Notes under the pieces: generated by a model
The model's database searches: none
Seen by the model: the letters and a program-made list of their open reading frames with translations, nothing else
Told to the model about the DNA's origin: nothing
Position numbers and translations under genes: made by a program
Part shown: in pieces, positions 24,173-35,639 of the stretch
Layout of the letters: every line of letters starts with the position of its first letter
Position numbering within the stretch: the first letter of the stretch is position 1
Assembly: GCF_042186555.1 (NCBI RefSeq)
Contig: NC_133324.1
Span: 221,699,145-221,763,144 of the forward strand
Direction: 5' to 3'
Source: Aquarana catesbeiana
Taxonomy: Eukaryota > Chordata > Amphibia > Anura > Ranidae
Length of the DNA stretch: 64,000 nt

Positions 24173-24480
24173 GGGCTGGTTCACACTGCTGCGGTGCGAA
24201 TTTTGCGCGAATTTGATCTGATTGCGTTGCAAATTTTCGTTGCGTATTCTTTATGTGTTCTGGTGAATCTACTGCGATTCTACGGCAAATATTGCATTGA
24301 ATTCGCATTGCACAAGGATCAAACCCGCACAGGACCCTTTTTGTATGCAGCTTAGATTCGCAATGCATGATGATGTAAACGGCACTAATGGAAAACTATG
24401 TTATTTAAATGACTTGCGAATTTGAGCAATCGCAATGGCTCCAATTCGCAATAGAATTTTGCAGCAGTATGAACCGGCCC
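24173..24480. mobile_element. MITE of the GTTCACACTG family
   Basis: The left end GGGCTGGTTCACACTGCTGC pairs imperfectly with the inverted right end GGGCCGGTTCATACTGCTGC. The interior is AT-rich with GAATTTGCGCG-type motifs. No clear target duplication was found. Confidence 0.75.
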
Positions 24481-25176
24481 AGATAATAAAGGTAGTCACT
24501 GTTGGTACTCACAAGAGGAGGGGAGGTGAGAACTGCAGTGCACATGTAGAAGAACTTGGCAGAAAGTCACATGAATAACAGTACTGCAGCTGCTAAATCC
24601 ACATCCCCTCCTAAAAAATGGTAAGGCCCACAATGGAATCCAGCAAAATGGAAAGGCAGGGAAGGTCTACATGTTTGTGGACTAACATGTCAGGGAAAAT
24701 AAGGTAATATTACCCCAAAAAATAAATGGACCATCTTGCTTGAAAAAAAAATTAAGGCAACATGGATGATTTAGGCAACGTAGACGATCACTTTGCAAGG
24801 GAATTTTCTCTTAGCCCAGTGAATGAGGTGAAGTTCTGCTGAATTCAATTAACTAATCATGTGCAAGCAAAAATAATGTTTTTTTTTTTTTTTTTTTTTT
24901 CCATTGATCTGATTGAGCATTCTTTGCAAAGTAAATTTTTACCACATTCACTAAGCTAAGGGAAAATTTCCCTTGCAATGTGAAAATTCCTTTCATTTAA
25001 TTAAATTCCAGTCTATTCGCCTCTTAAGTAAGTCAACCCCACCATCTCTATCCATTTATTAACTACCCCCAACTCATAATAGATACCAGGAATCCGGGAA
25101 TGTGCACCAGCACTGAGATAGACATTGAATGCTGACCAGTTAGCTATAGAACAAATCCATCCTAACAAATACATTG

Positions 25177-25828
25177 TGTGTTCTAAATATGCATGCGTTT
25201 GCAAATGCATGCTAACTAAACCCCTGTTTTTAACGCAGACTGTTGGACAGGTTAATTTGGTCAGTTGGCAGACTGGTTGGTGAGTTGAGCTATGGAATGT
25301 TTTTGTCTTTCATGTGTTTGCCCTTCCATGTGCTCCTTGCTGTGAAGGCCAGTTATAGGTGGGGGCAGGGACCATTTGTTTGTTACTGGTGTAAAATATG
25401 GTTCGGGGACACACTGTACACCTTTGCTGCCACTGTGCTCTTGCTGGGTGTCCACTGTGCTCCTGTTCTTTAAGGGGGATTGGGCTGCCTCCAGGCCCAC
25501 GTGCCCCTCATCTATTCATTTAATGCATGTGCTTCCATTGTGGAGACGCTTATAAATTCAGTAGCGTTAAGACTGCAAGCATACACAGGGTGCCGTGAAG
25601 AGGCCTTGCAGCTTATGCATGCGTTTGCAAATGCGTGCTAACTAAACCCCTGTTTTTAACACAGACTGTTGGACAGGTTAATTTGGTCAGTTGGCAGACT
25701 GGTTGGTGAGTTGAGCTATGGAATGTTCTGTTTTTGTCTTTCATGTGTTTGCCCTTCTATGTGCTCCTTGCTGTGAAGGCCAGTTATAGGGGGGCAGGGG
25801 CCATTTGTTTGTACCTGTGTTCTAAATA
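25177..25828. mobile_element. Insertion with terminal direct repeats and 13-bp target duplication
   Basis: The body is 25190-25815 (626 bp). It is bounded by an exact TGTGTTCTAAATA at 25177-25189 and 25816-25828. Nearly identical direct repeats of about 195 bp, 25190-25383 and 25616-25812, start TGCATGCGTTTGCAAATG and flank a unique middle of about 230 bp. There is no ORF. Terminal direct repeats suggest a miniature LTR element. The long duplication instead suits target-primed insertion, as in Penelope-like elements or a dimeric retroposon. Confidence 0.75.
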
Positions 25829-26217
25829 GACAAAACATATAGCTGGGAAGCATTGTGTATTTAGGATTTAATGCTATGGCATTTGACACATTGAGGTTTC
25901 CAACCAACCAGATTCCTTGGTTAAGTGATCAGCCTATGTGCTTATCTGCCTAAAGAGACTCCACAATGAATCAGAACAGCTGTGGGATTGAGTTCTGCTG
26001 AAAGCAGTCATTTCCTAATACCTATTTCATCTATAACCTCTGTGACAGTGATTCAGTGAATAAAAGTTTTTGATTTAAGCAGGTGACAATCTGATGTCTA
26101 TAAGAGGCCCACAATCGTGTTGGCCAACTACTTCTGGGGAAACAGCAGATCAGTCCGGTTAGAAAACTTATGTGAGAGCAAGCTAACACTTTAATAATAA
26201 TAATATTCTTTTATTGC

Positions 26218-26219
<2 letters not shown>

Positions 26220-26276
<57 letters not shown>

Positions 26277-26290
26277 TATACATACATACA
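26220..26290. repeat. (AT)n/(AC)n microsatellite
   Basis: An uninterrupted AT tract of about 45 bp followed by a short ACAC and ATAC tract, inside the intron preceding exon 23864-23940. Confidence 0.95.
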
Positions 26291-26509
26291 GCAATCAGCC
26301 GATGTGATGTTTCAAGGGCGCACAAGATCTCTTTCTTAAGGCATAATTACTATTGGAAAGCTGGCTTTCCCTCACATTTGTTTTTACTGGTGCCAATGCC
26401 AGGGATAGGTATGCAGGATGGACTTTCGCTTAGGTGGCAAAACTGATCTCAGTTGCCAGGGATGTTGCTATCATCCTAAAAGGCCTTTATTCTGTCATAC
26501 ACATCTTAC

Positions 26510-26573
26510 CTATTCCAATCACACACACATCAGCTCTGAGGACCTTTCCACTCTTCAGCACAACTTCTTTCAT
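26510..26573 (-). CDS. aifm3: AIFM3-like exon (21 codons plus one base)
   Basis: A 64-bp exon between TTTTTAG and GTAAG. It encodes MKEVVLKSGKVLRADVCVIG then I and the first base of a Gly codon. The strand ADVCVIGIG is the conserved motif that returns to the FAD domain in this reductase fold. The first-base overhang is completed by the exon at 23864-23940 to give Gly-Ala-Ser-Pro. Confidence 0.92.
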
Positions 26574-27758
26574 CTAAAAAGCAAATTATGTGGTAACGAA
26601 AAATGTAAGAATTTTCAGCATAGCAAAATATAACCACTTTGGCCTAATTATATGTCAAATACATTATAGCATGTTCCACAAAGCTATGAGGAAGGTTGGG
26701 TTTTAAAGGGGAGAGCTTTTGTACAATTGAAGGTAACCCATACTCATAAAATATGTAGCCTGCCATTGGTTGGCCCTTCTTGAAAAATTCAAGCTGTCTG
26801 GATTTCATGCTTATCCAAAAGCATCTAAATGAGAGACAAAAAGGTCCTACTTGTGGCATGTTAAGTGCGTTTTTTAGCAAAATGTGAATTAAATAGGAAT
26901 TAGTGATAACACATATAAAATGCACATAAAATATGTTTAAGACTCACCGAACAAGACCAAACATGCATAACTTACAAAGCTCTGTGGCTTATTAAATACA
27001 GGCACCAAGTTGATCTAAATACCACCTTACCAAAACAGGGATGACTTGTGTGTAAAATGCTATAGCAAGAGCCATTATACAAAGCTGCATTTGACCATTT
27101 AAAGGCAATTTGGAGTCTGAAGTGCATGCTGGGTAATATCAGCCATTCCTAGGCAATTGTGTACAGTAACACTGCTCATGTTTAATGCAAGTTATTATGT
27201 TACTAATATTATCTTTTGAATATTTACATCCACATAGATGATGATAGTTAATAAAAAATGTATAAAGAAGGAAGGAAGAAGGAAAATAAAACTCTGACAA
27301 CATGTTTAGCAATTAGTTGAATTTGGCAGATTGGTACTGTACAGCAACATTAGTTGTTACAATAAAAAAGAGAGAGGAAGTATGTGAGAGACTGACACGT
27401 TTAGCGAACGGTTTTCTACAGCACATCAAAGTACAAGGTTTTGATGGATAAAAAAAAAATTGTCAGAAACTCCCATCTAGAGTTATCCCTATCACTTTTA
27501 AAAGTAAAATGGCAGTGTCCTGTTCTGATGGGGAGCATTCCCCATTTTCCTTCACTTCCTTTCATAGAGGAACAACAAGATAGAAGAGGAAATCTCCCCA
27601 ATTTTCACTGGAACATCTGTCCCCATTAGTAGATTAGCCCTCGCCTCTTGCTCTCTTGACAGCTAAAATGTTGTTTCCTTACTTTTTGTTTCAATGACAA
27701 TGGTCAGCAGGACAAACAGCAGGAACACACGAGCAATAAAAGCTTTAAATACATTTCA

Positions 27759-28067
27759 AGGGTCCATGCACACTATTAAAAAAACGCTACTCCTACAAGA
27801 GTTATGTGTTTTGCCCGTAGAAGCAGCTCAGTGTTTTCTTATGTGTCTATGCACATTAGAACATTTAGAGGCATATTTTAAGCTCACTGTTTAGAGGAAG
27901 AAAAAAAACCTTCTGCATTGAAATTTTAATTGGAGCCTTCTGGCAGAAAAAAAAAACACTAAACACTCCTAAACGCGCCTAAACATGTGTACAAAAAAGC
28001 TATACATGAGCGTTTTTTTTTCTGCCAAGGGAACTGGTATTTTTTTAAGCCCACTGTGCATGGAGCC
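27759..28067. mobile_element. MITE-like element with GGNTCCATGCACA ends
   Basis: The left GGGTCCATGCACACTATTAA pairs with the inverted right GGCTCCATGCACAGTGGGCT. The interior is A/T-rich with AAAACGCT and its inverse. No target duplication was identified. Confidence 0.65.
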
Positions 28068-28208
28068 TGAAGCTTCTTTTATTCAGATAATAATTATGAC
28101 AGTTTATGATTGTATTAATTATATTTAAAAACTTCTTGTCTTTCTTTTTCTTTTGTAAGTAGACAGTAAGCAGATATTTGATAGACAGCTATCCCCTTTA
28201 GTAGTTAC

Positions 28209-28280
28209 CTTTCCCTCTTGTTCTCGTAGTTCAGAAACTTCAGTCTGCATGTAAAACTTTACCCGATTGCTTTCAAATAC
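28209..28280 (-). CDS. aifm3: AIFM3-like exon (24 codons)
   Basis: A symmetric 72-bp exon (phase 0/0) between TTTCAG and GTAAC. It encodes VFESNRVKFYMQTEVSELRE followed by QEGK. The YMQTEVSELR stretch is one of the most recognisable parts of AIFM3-type proteins and identified the family. The exon is too short to be found by ORF length alone. Confidence 0.92.
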
Positions 28281-28877
28281 CTGAAATAACAAGGTACATA
28301 ACGTAAAGTGTATAGGAATTGCTTAGGAATTGCTTGGCAGGTAGTTTATCAAGCTGTCTGACCCTGTCTATGAACATCTATCATTTACATTGCTCAGCCA
28401 TTGCACCTTCTATTGTTATGACACACTGTATAATGATCACACACTGATTCCAGCGTTACTTCCTAAACATTCACAAATTCAATCTGTGCCAACCACAGTC
28501 CTGGGAAGAAAAAACACCAGCCTATGTTTGTGCACGCTGCTGATAAGCCAAATATGGCAATAACAAGCGATGAAACAAATTTAGCATCAATGTTTTGCTG
28601 TGTTGCTTATTCAGCAAAGTTTTATGGCTAAGGAAAGAATGTGTACACTCTGCAATGAATGTAAGAGACAATCTACCCAAGACTGATTTTTAGTTAAGGG
28701 CTGATAAATATATACTGCAGAAACCACGCAGAAAGGCACCAACATCCCTGTAACTTTAAACATAAAACTACACTAGAAAAGGGACTTTATAGCTTCCTAA
28801 CAATATACATTTAATAATACACAATGCTATTAAAATTATACAAATTTATTAACAAAGTAATCAAAGTACAACACATC

Positions 28878-29362
28878 ATTGTGTATAAAAAAATTGCAAA
28901 GTTTAGAGGCACTAGGTACTTTGATGGTACCGCCATAGACATAACAACTAAATGTGGTTTATCATTTAAAATCATCATATTTTATTACAAATTCGATAAA
29001 ATCATCAGTATACAAAACACTTCTAAAAAAGGGGAAATAGATAATAATAATAATAATAATGATAACTCCTTCAAAACTGGAAATTTTATGCAACAGTATT
29101 ACATAACACCCCAATATAACAGGGGGTTTGTGATAGATGTTATCCAGTGTTTCTCAGCATGTTTTGCGGGGTTACCGATTCCTTAGGAGTGTTTGAAGGA
29201 ATAATAATCTGCAGAGAATAAAACATAAAAAGTGTGTGTTTTGTTTGTATATTGATGATTTTATTGAATTTGTAACAAAATGTGATGATTTTAAATTATA
29301 AACCACACTTAGTTGTTATGTCTATGGCGGTACCATCAAAGTCATCATTTTTTATACACAAT
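28878..29362. repeat. Inverted repeat with arms of about 120-135 bp
   Basis: The left arm is 28878-29013 and the right arm 29246-29362. Both contain TTTGATGGTACCGCCATAGA, CATAACAACTAARTGTGGTT and AAATTCRATAAAATCATCA in opposite orientation, about 90% identical. The spacer holds a short (ATA)n tract. Likely a nonautonomous DNA transposon whose true ends I cannot fix. Confidence 0.8.
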
Positions 29363-29426
29363 AGTGTGGGATGTAGGTACGGTAATGCAAAGGCATTGTA
29401 CCACATCTAATGATATTCCAACGCAT

Positions 29427-30794
29427 CATTGCCACTCATGGCTTATTTACAGATCCACAATGTAATGACATTAAAATACACTTGTTAGGCTTCCGGTTCT
29501 GGGCCAAATGGAGAGGAGGTAGGCTAGCACAGCTCCCGCCACACTCCTTTGAATCCAGCTTTTAAAGCCTGCCAGTCGATGGGTCTGACCCGCCAGTCAT
29601 CTCACGCTCCTGAGGGAACCTAGTTGACCGCTTTATGGAGCAATCATTCTCCAGCATCACAGCAGCCCCAGCCATTGCCCACACCTCCTGCTTTGGACAA
29701 GGCTTCTCCCACGGGCATAGTGCAGGCTGTGGTGGCTCTCTTGATGCCCACACTCAGAGAGACTGTTGATAATGCTGTCCTAAAGGGCCAAGAACAGCTC
29801 CACTGTGATCTACAGGCTTAAGCCCAGCAGTTCACCCAGACAAAGGAGCGAATATCCACCATTGATGAACTCACTGTCGTTTCTGCTGCTGCTGTGGCTC
29901 AGCTTATGCATTCTCAGAGAGAAATACATGAAAAGCTGGATGACCTCAAAAACTGCTCGCAGCACAACAGTTTGCCGATTTTAGGCCTCCCAGAATCCTA
30001 CAAGGCCAACATATTTACCAATCTTTGTGCAAATGTCATCCTTGTGCAGCTGGGTCTCCATTCACCTTGTGTGTCAAAGCTTAGATTCCCACTCCAAACC
30101 TCAGCCTGTGAAAGTCTGCTATCTCAACTATGCTGACAAGAACACTATTCTACAGAGGTTTAGTCGAGCATGTTCCCTCTCAGCAGATGATCACCCGCTC
30201 TTACTATTCGCTGATTACTCTCCCATTAATTTCACTTCTCCAGTGGCCTATAATTTAGAAAAGTAGCTAGGACCATTATGGGCATTTTTGTTTCTATTTT
30301 TGTCTGTAGCATTTCTATGCGTTTACTCCATTGTGCTTCCAGTACTAAGGGATAGGTGATAGCAATTCAACTGTTTTCTACTTAATGTCTAACCTTTAAG
30401 TTATAATATTTTCTTTGTGCTTAGTGAAGGCTGACATGCATCCCTCGAGGCCTTCACTTGCTGTTTTGCAATTCTTAAAAATCGAATAAACATTAAAAAA
30501 AGAAAAAACACTTGTTTCACGGTATAACTCTACATTTCCCACCCTACTCTCAGAACATATATATATATAATTTGTTGTAGTCACATCAGAAGACTTCAGA
30601 TCCTAGATGACAGTAGCATGCAGAATTGCCACAACGCGTTTTATGGGTTTCCAATAGCCCGCTTCCCGCTTTGTGTTTCCCCAGGTAAGGTAGTAGCAGG
30701 AATGCCCTGCCCCTGCCTTAAGATAAAACAAGTGTTTTTTTTTTTTTATGTCAACACGTTGTGGAACTGTAAATAGCCCATGAGTGGCAATAAT
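29427..30794. repeat. Second inverted repeat, split by a LINE remnant
   Basis: 29427-29486 (CATTGCCACTCATGGC .. ATACACTTGTT) is the inverse of 30727-30794 (AACAAGTG .. GCCATGAGTGGCAAT-type). The LINE remnant sits exactly at the inner end of the left arm and used ACACTTGTT as its target. Confidence 0.75.
29487..30507 (+). mobile_element. Internally deleted L1/Tx1-type LINE remnant
   Basis: ACACTTGTT is duplicated at 29478-29486 and 30508-30516, and the element ends in an A-rich tail (ATTAAAAAAAGAAAAAA). Broken frames read NSLPILGLPES, then NYADKNTILQRFSR and HPLLLFADYS, matching the RRM and C-terminal parts of an L1-type ORF1 protein. ORF2 is wholly absent: ORF1 sequence runs straight into about 230 bp of 3' tail. 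Confidence 0.75.
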
Positions 30795-31524
30795 ACATTT
30801 AAATAATAAATAATTTTAATAGAGGTGTATATTATTATACGTATGTATGTTGTTAGTCACCTATATAGTCCCATTTCTAGTGTATTTTTGATCTAATTTT
30901 TTCTTAAACAAAAGATTTTTATTGAGCATAAGAAATAAGGCATACAAAACCCAGAACACAATGGATATGGAAGACTGCCAATAGAAACATTCAGGCGTTT
31001 GAAACCGTATACACCGCACTATATGCAATAGTATTTTTGATCTTTAGTTAAGTTGCTGCAATAGAGGGAATCTTAGTACAGCTGCTGCATGTTTCACAAT
31101 GTCAAAAAAATATCACACAGTAAAGAAATCAAGATCACTTGTTAGCAGACATGCTGGGTGGGCATATTTGAGAACCTATCACCAAAGTCTTATATAGATT
31201 TCAAAGACTAGGTTCATTTTCAACTTATCAAAACTTATCCAAAGCTGAAATATTAGTACTGTGTGAAAAGACTTTAAAAGAGTGGTGATGGGGTGTTGGG
31301 GAGTGAAGAAAGAAGAGTAACCTCCACAGCTTACAAAAGCTAAAAATACTTTAACCCAATTGTCAGATGCCAGATTTACTTGTTTAACAGTCCAGGCCTG
31401 TTTTGTCGCAACCACCGTGTTCTCGCTGCTTACAGCAAGTGCTATTAACAGGGTAGTGAACAGGCCACAAATTGCAGCTGCCAAACCTGTTTGTTTACTG
31501 GGTTCATTATGCAGTCTAACAAAC

Positions 31525-31525
<1 letters not shown>

Positions 31526-31572
<47 letters not shown>
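31526..31572. repeat. (TAGA)n microsatellite
   Basis: About eleven perfect TAGA units. Confidence 0.97.
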
Positions 31573-31573
<1 letters not shown>

Positions 31574-32154
31574 ACCATGTTTGCCTGAACTCTGCCCCTA
31601 AACTGTTCATATTTGATGGATGGACCACCCCACATCTCACTAAAGACAGTATGGCCGCTCTGTCTGTGGCTGAGTGACAGGCGGATGTAAGGTGCTGCGA
31701 GCTGAGGCAGAGGGGGACAGTCCATACTGCTGTCCCCAGTCTGCTTTGGCTGCTGCATGGGCATGGGTACTTTTTTTCGTCCGGTCAATTCAGCAGGGAA
31801 GGAGGGGGGTGGGCAGAGGCAGTGGCGTTGTTATGAAGGGGCAGGGGGTGCGGGCCGCATCCGGGTGACACCCGTGGGCAGCGGCATCGCACGATCCGCA
31901 CACCGTGCTGATCTATGTCTCTCCCTCCCTGAAATGTTTCCCCTGGCTCTCGGTTTAGATTGGTACCCCGCCCCTCCAGCCCTCTGCACTGCAGCTCCTC
32001 CCACACTACTGTACACAGGATGGCTGAGGGAGTCCGTGGAGAGACACGCCGCTATGCATATCCCACGCTGTTCAGAGGTCTGAACAGTGTACTGTATTTG
32101 TACATGGGCAAATGCTGAGGGCGCTATGGGAGGGGGGACTACTAGCACAAGTGG
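31573..32154. other. No gene seen; possible decayed MITE
   Basis: CAGTGGCGTTGTTATGAAGG at about 31820, followed by GTGCGGGCCGCATCCGGGTG, resembles a hAT MITE end, but no matching right end or target duplication was found. The rest is unremarkable. Confidence 0.35.
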
Positions 32155-32785
32155 AGAGGGGGGGTCTACACTGAGGGGGTTTATGCTGATGGAGGGGGGG
32201 TCTGCACTTAAGTGGGTCTATGCTAAGGGAGGGGGATCTGCACTGGGGGTCTATACTGATGGAGGGGGGTGTATATGCTGAGGGGGTCTATTCTGATGGA
32301 GGGGGTTCTGCACTTAGGGGGGGTCTATGCTGATAGAGGGGGGTCTGCACTTAGGGGGGTCTTTGTTGATGGCAGGGTGGCTGCACTGGGGGCGTCTATA
32401 CTGATAGAGGGGGGTGTCTATTCGGAGAGGGAGGTCTATACTGAGGGTGGTCTGTACTGGGAGGGAGGTGTCTATACTGCGGGAGAGGGGTCTGTACTGC
32501 AGGAGGGGGGTCTGCACTAAGGGAGAGGGGTCTACACTGAGAGAGGGGGGTCTGTACTGCAGGAGGGGGGTCTGTACTGCAGGAGGGGGGTCTGTACTGT
32601 GGGAGACGGGTCTGTACTGAGGGAGAGGGGTCTGTACTGCGGGAGGGGGGTCTGTACTGCGGGAGGGGGGTCTGTACTGCGGGAGGGGGGTCTGCACTGC
32701 GGGAGAGGGGTCTGCACTGCGGGAGGGGGGTCTGTACTGCGGGAGTGCGGCAGTGGAGTCTGTACTGCAGGAGAGGGGTCTGCAC
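32155..32785. repeat. G-rich 20-bp minisatellite
   Basis: The unit is GGGTCTGTACTGCGGGAGGG (20 bp). It is very regular from about 32470 to 32785 and more diverged to the left. G-runs on the plus strand at 20-bp spacing could form G-quadruplexes. Apparent long frames on both strands are periodic artefacts. Confidence 0.9.
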
Positions 32786-32899
32786 TGATTAAGGTGCTGG
32801 AGTATCTTAAAGATATCATTGTCTTCGAAAATACCCTTGAGGAACACGAACAGTGACTGGAAAAGGTACTGCAGAGACGCCATGAAGAATTGTCATTAA
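32786..32899 (+). pseudogene. Stray fragment of a Gypsy reverse transcriptase
   Basis: These 114 bp match 37030-37143 with only two differences. They read KVLEYLKDIIVFENTLEEHE then a stop, i.e. the YLDDI active-site region with the first Asp changed to Lys. It abuts the end of the minisatellite with no other Gypsy sequence beside it. Confidence 0.85.
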
Positions 32900-33113
32900 A
32901 GTAATGTCACTTCTGGTTTAGGTATCAAAGTCAGGAGATAATGAGAAAACTGGGATTATGGCAGTGCAATTTATATATATTATAATGATATGCAAAGTAT
33001 AAATATCAGCATATAACAGTAAATCCAGCAAGGTTTTGTTTTACTAAAGGCATTAAAGGTAACAAACATCTGCCAAGTTGGAGGGCGTTGTCCTGGAACA
33101 ACACTTGCACAAA

Positions 33114-33504
33114 TTAAAGCAAAGCTCCATCCAAAAGTGGAAGCTCTGCTTATCTGCCCCCCCCTCCGGTGCCACATTTGGTGCTTTTCAAGGGAGAGCG
33201 GGTACCTTGCCGCGGTGAGTTCATGCAGAAGTTCAGCCCCCTCCTCCTTCCCCCGCCACTGGGCCATTCAGAAAGCACAACACGCTTTGCGCAAGTGCAG
33301 TAGGAAACCAGCTGGGAAGCCGCAAGGCTTGACTGGCAGTTTCCCTTAGAAGCAATGGCGGTGACAGCACTCAAGAGCCAATGCAAAAATTGGCTGGGGT
33401 GCTGACATCGCAGGATCCCTGGACAGGTAAGTGTCCTAGTATTAAAAGTATTTGTAGCTGCTGACTTTACATTTTTTTCTGAAGGTGGCTGGACATCCTC
33501 TTTC
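33114..33504. mobile_element. TTAA-type MITE
   Basis: TTAA at 33114-33117 is followed by AGCAAAGCTCCATCC. The far end near 33500 is GGCTGGACATCCTCTTT, the degenerate inverse of the AGAGGAGCTCCAGTC end seen at 33593. It is the same family as 33593-34022 in opposite orientation. Confidence 0.6.
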
Positions 33505-33588
33505 GGCCTCATTTGCCAGGAGGCTGGAGATGGGAATTGTCTGTGTTGCTCCACATGTCATTCTCCAACTACCATTTTCCACTGCAAG

Positions 33589-34026
33589 TTAAAGAGGAGC
33601 TCCAGTCTCCTGTGTAAAAACTGTAGATGCTGACTTTTAATAAATAGTCACTCACCTGTCCCACGATCCAGTGCCGTGCTCAGCCCAGCCATTTTCACCC
33701 CATGTCCTCTCTCCCCAGCACCAGCATCATTACTATGGGCACACAGCTGTGACAGCTTGTGGGTTCACAGCCGGGTGCCGATTACGCATGCCCGAGCAGC
33801 ACTGCACACTGTGAATGGTCCCACAGTCTTCTGCGACCTGTCATGTCACAAAAGACTGTCGGAGGGGGGGGGATTTCCAGTTGCGTAGGTGGTCGGAGCG
33901 GATATGCAAGCGGGTATCTGTCAAAATCGGGTACCTGCTACACCCCTCCTCCCAAAAGCTCTATTTCACAAAAAGAAACAGGGCCTTAAAGTGGAACTTC
34001 CCTTTTTGGGTGGAGCTCCGCTTTAA
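33589..34026. mobile_element. TTAA-type MITE with clear ends
   Basis: The body is 33593-34022. The left end AGAGGAGCTCCAGTC pairs with the inverted right end AGCGGAGCTCCACCC, and TTAA is present on both sides. No coding capacity. Confidence 0.8.
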
Positions 34027-34179
34027 GTCTAATTGATTGCTGAAAGGTACTATAGACATGTGTTGTTTCAAGCACTCTAAGGAAATTAAGTCCAATGATT
34101 ACTGCATTCACTTTTACATTTAGCACTCTTCATTGACAGTCCCCTACCATATAGGTATTTTTAACTATATGATTGTTAC

Positions 34180-34295
34180 CTTCATGATTGCAAGTCCAAC
34201 TTTTTCTCCTAGAAACTTCTTAAAGGGAATGTTCTCCAATTCCACTACAGACACAGAGTGAGCTTTTTCACACAGGTAGCCTGCCACTTCCATCC
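34180..34295 (-). CDS. aifm3: AIFM3-like exon, NAD-binding helix and second strand
   Basis: This 116-bp exon (2+114 nt) has an AG acceptor and a GTAAC donor. It completes the Gly of the Rossmann loop and reads MEVAGYLCEKAHSVSVVELE, then NIPFKKFLGEKVGLAIMK. The acidic end of the second strand (VVELE) is where such folds usually contact the adenosine ribose of NAD(H). There is no stop or frameshift. It sits between MITE-rich sequence at 33.1-34.0 kb and the decayed Gypsy pol that starts near 34.5 kb. Confidence 0.93.
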
Positions 34296-35639
34296 CTATT
34301 AAATAATATGTGTAAAAATGACAATAACCACCTAACAACAGGCTTATGCAACAATAATCTTCAAAGTACTATAATCCATAGCAACCATTCAAATTTCAAT
34401 TTTCTGTACTCAGATATTTGACTGGTAGATTTCTACAGTACATTCAGAGCAAGAAGAGAAGCATCCAAATGAGTTTTCTGATCAGTTGGTGGGCCCTCAC
34501 ATATAGTCCCAATTCATGTAGCGAGGGTCTACAACAAAGCACTGCTACACACTTGGGCACAGGTGAAGTTATTGTATCAAGACTTTTACGACAAGTAGCT
34601 AAAACACATACCCTGAAAAAACTTGGAAGACTTGGAGATTTAGGGTATTGGAACGCAAAAGTTCCCATATAATGGGTATCTCCAAATAAGACTAACATTC
34701 GGCCCCTCTGCAGTTGTGAAAACTGAGACATTTGATGCCTTAGCAGTTGTGTGTTCCTGCCCTCCTGGGGCCAAACAGAACTCGTTATTGATAGGTACAA
34801 ACACTGATTACATGAGAAGGTTACTCATTCCCAAAGCTGTGAAGTCATCAGTCAAAGCCTATTAATGTGCCCTGCAGGAGCAGAAACCCCCTATGGAAGG
34901 TGCAGGGAAGCTCTGGAGACTTGACTCTGAAGAAAGAGTGCTGCAACACAGGGAAATTGCTTGCTTGTAAGCCACTGTCAAATTAACTTCGGACCAGCCT
35001 GGGCCCTTTGTTGTCCTCAAAGCCGACTCTTGGAGAGAGGACACTGGGGTTGAGCTCATTCCTGAGGTAGTGCTGACCAGGGCAATCCAGCAAAGTCTTG
35101 GAGAAAACCCTGTCAGTATTTGAAACATTATCGATCTCCCAGTCAAACTAAGACCTCAAATGCTGCTCGGGCAAGTGAATACACTCCAGTGGCACCATCT
35201 GGTCTTGTGGGGGGAGCCAAAGACAAAATATCAGAAGACAGGTTCCACCTTCAAAATGCCCTATTATGGCTCGACTGGAATGAGAGGATCAGGGGAAAAC
35301 TTTTAAAATAGCAGGAGATGTTGTTAAAAAATGACAACAACCTGGGCTGTGCTCAGAGTGCCCAACACAGAATTCAACTTCAGGAAGATAAACCTTTCAG
35401 GGAGAGAGCTGTAGTAGACCGGGATTATCTGCAAGTCGTGAAAACCTTACACCTCCCCTATAGTGGTGTGAAGGAAGAAGAATGGCTCCATCAGAATGTG
35501 CATTGATTATGGAACACTCAACAGAAGAATTCCTGACCCATACACTACTTCCTGACCAATACACCACCAAGACACTCTGCATTGCCTATCAAGGGCGAAG
35601 TGGTTTAGCGTGTTAGATCTGAAAAGTGGGTATTAACAA

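Noticed and set aside
32314..32883. Long proline/serine-rich minus-strand frames
   Set aside because: A by-product of the 20-bp minisatellite; several frames on both strands are equally open.
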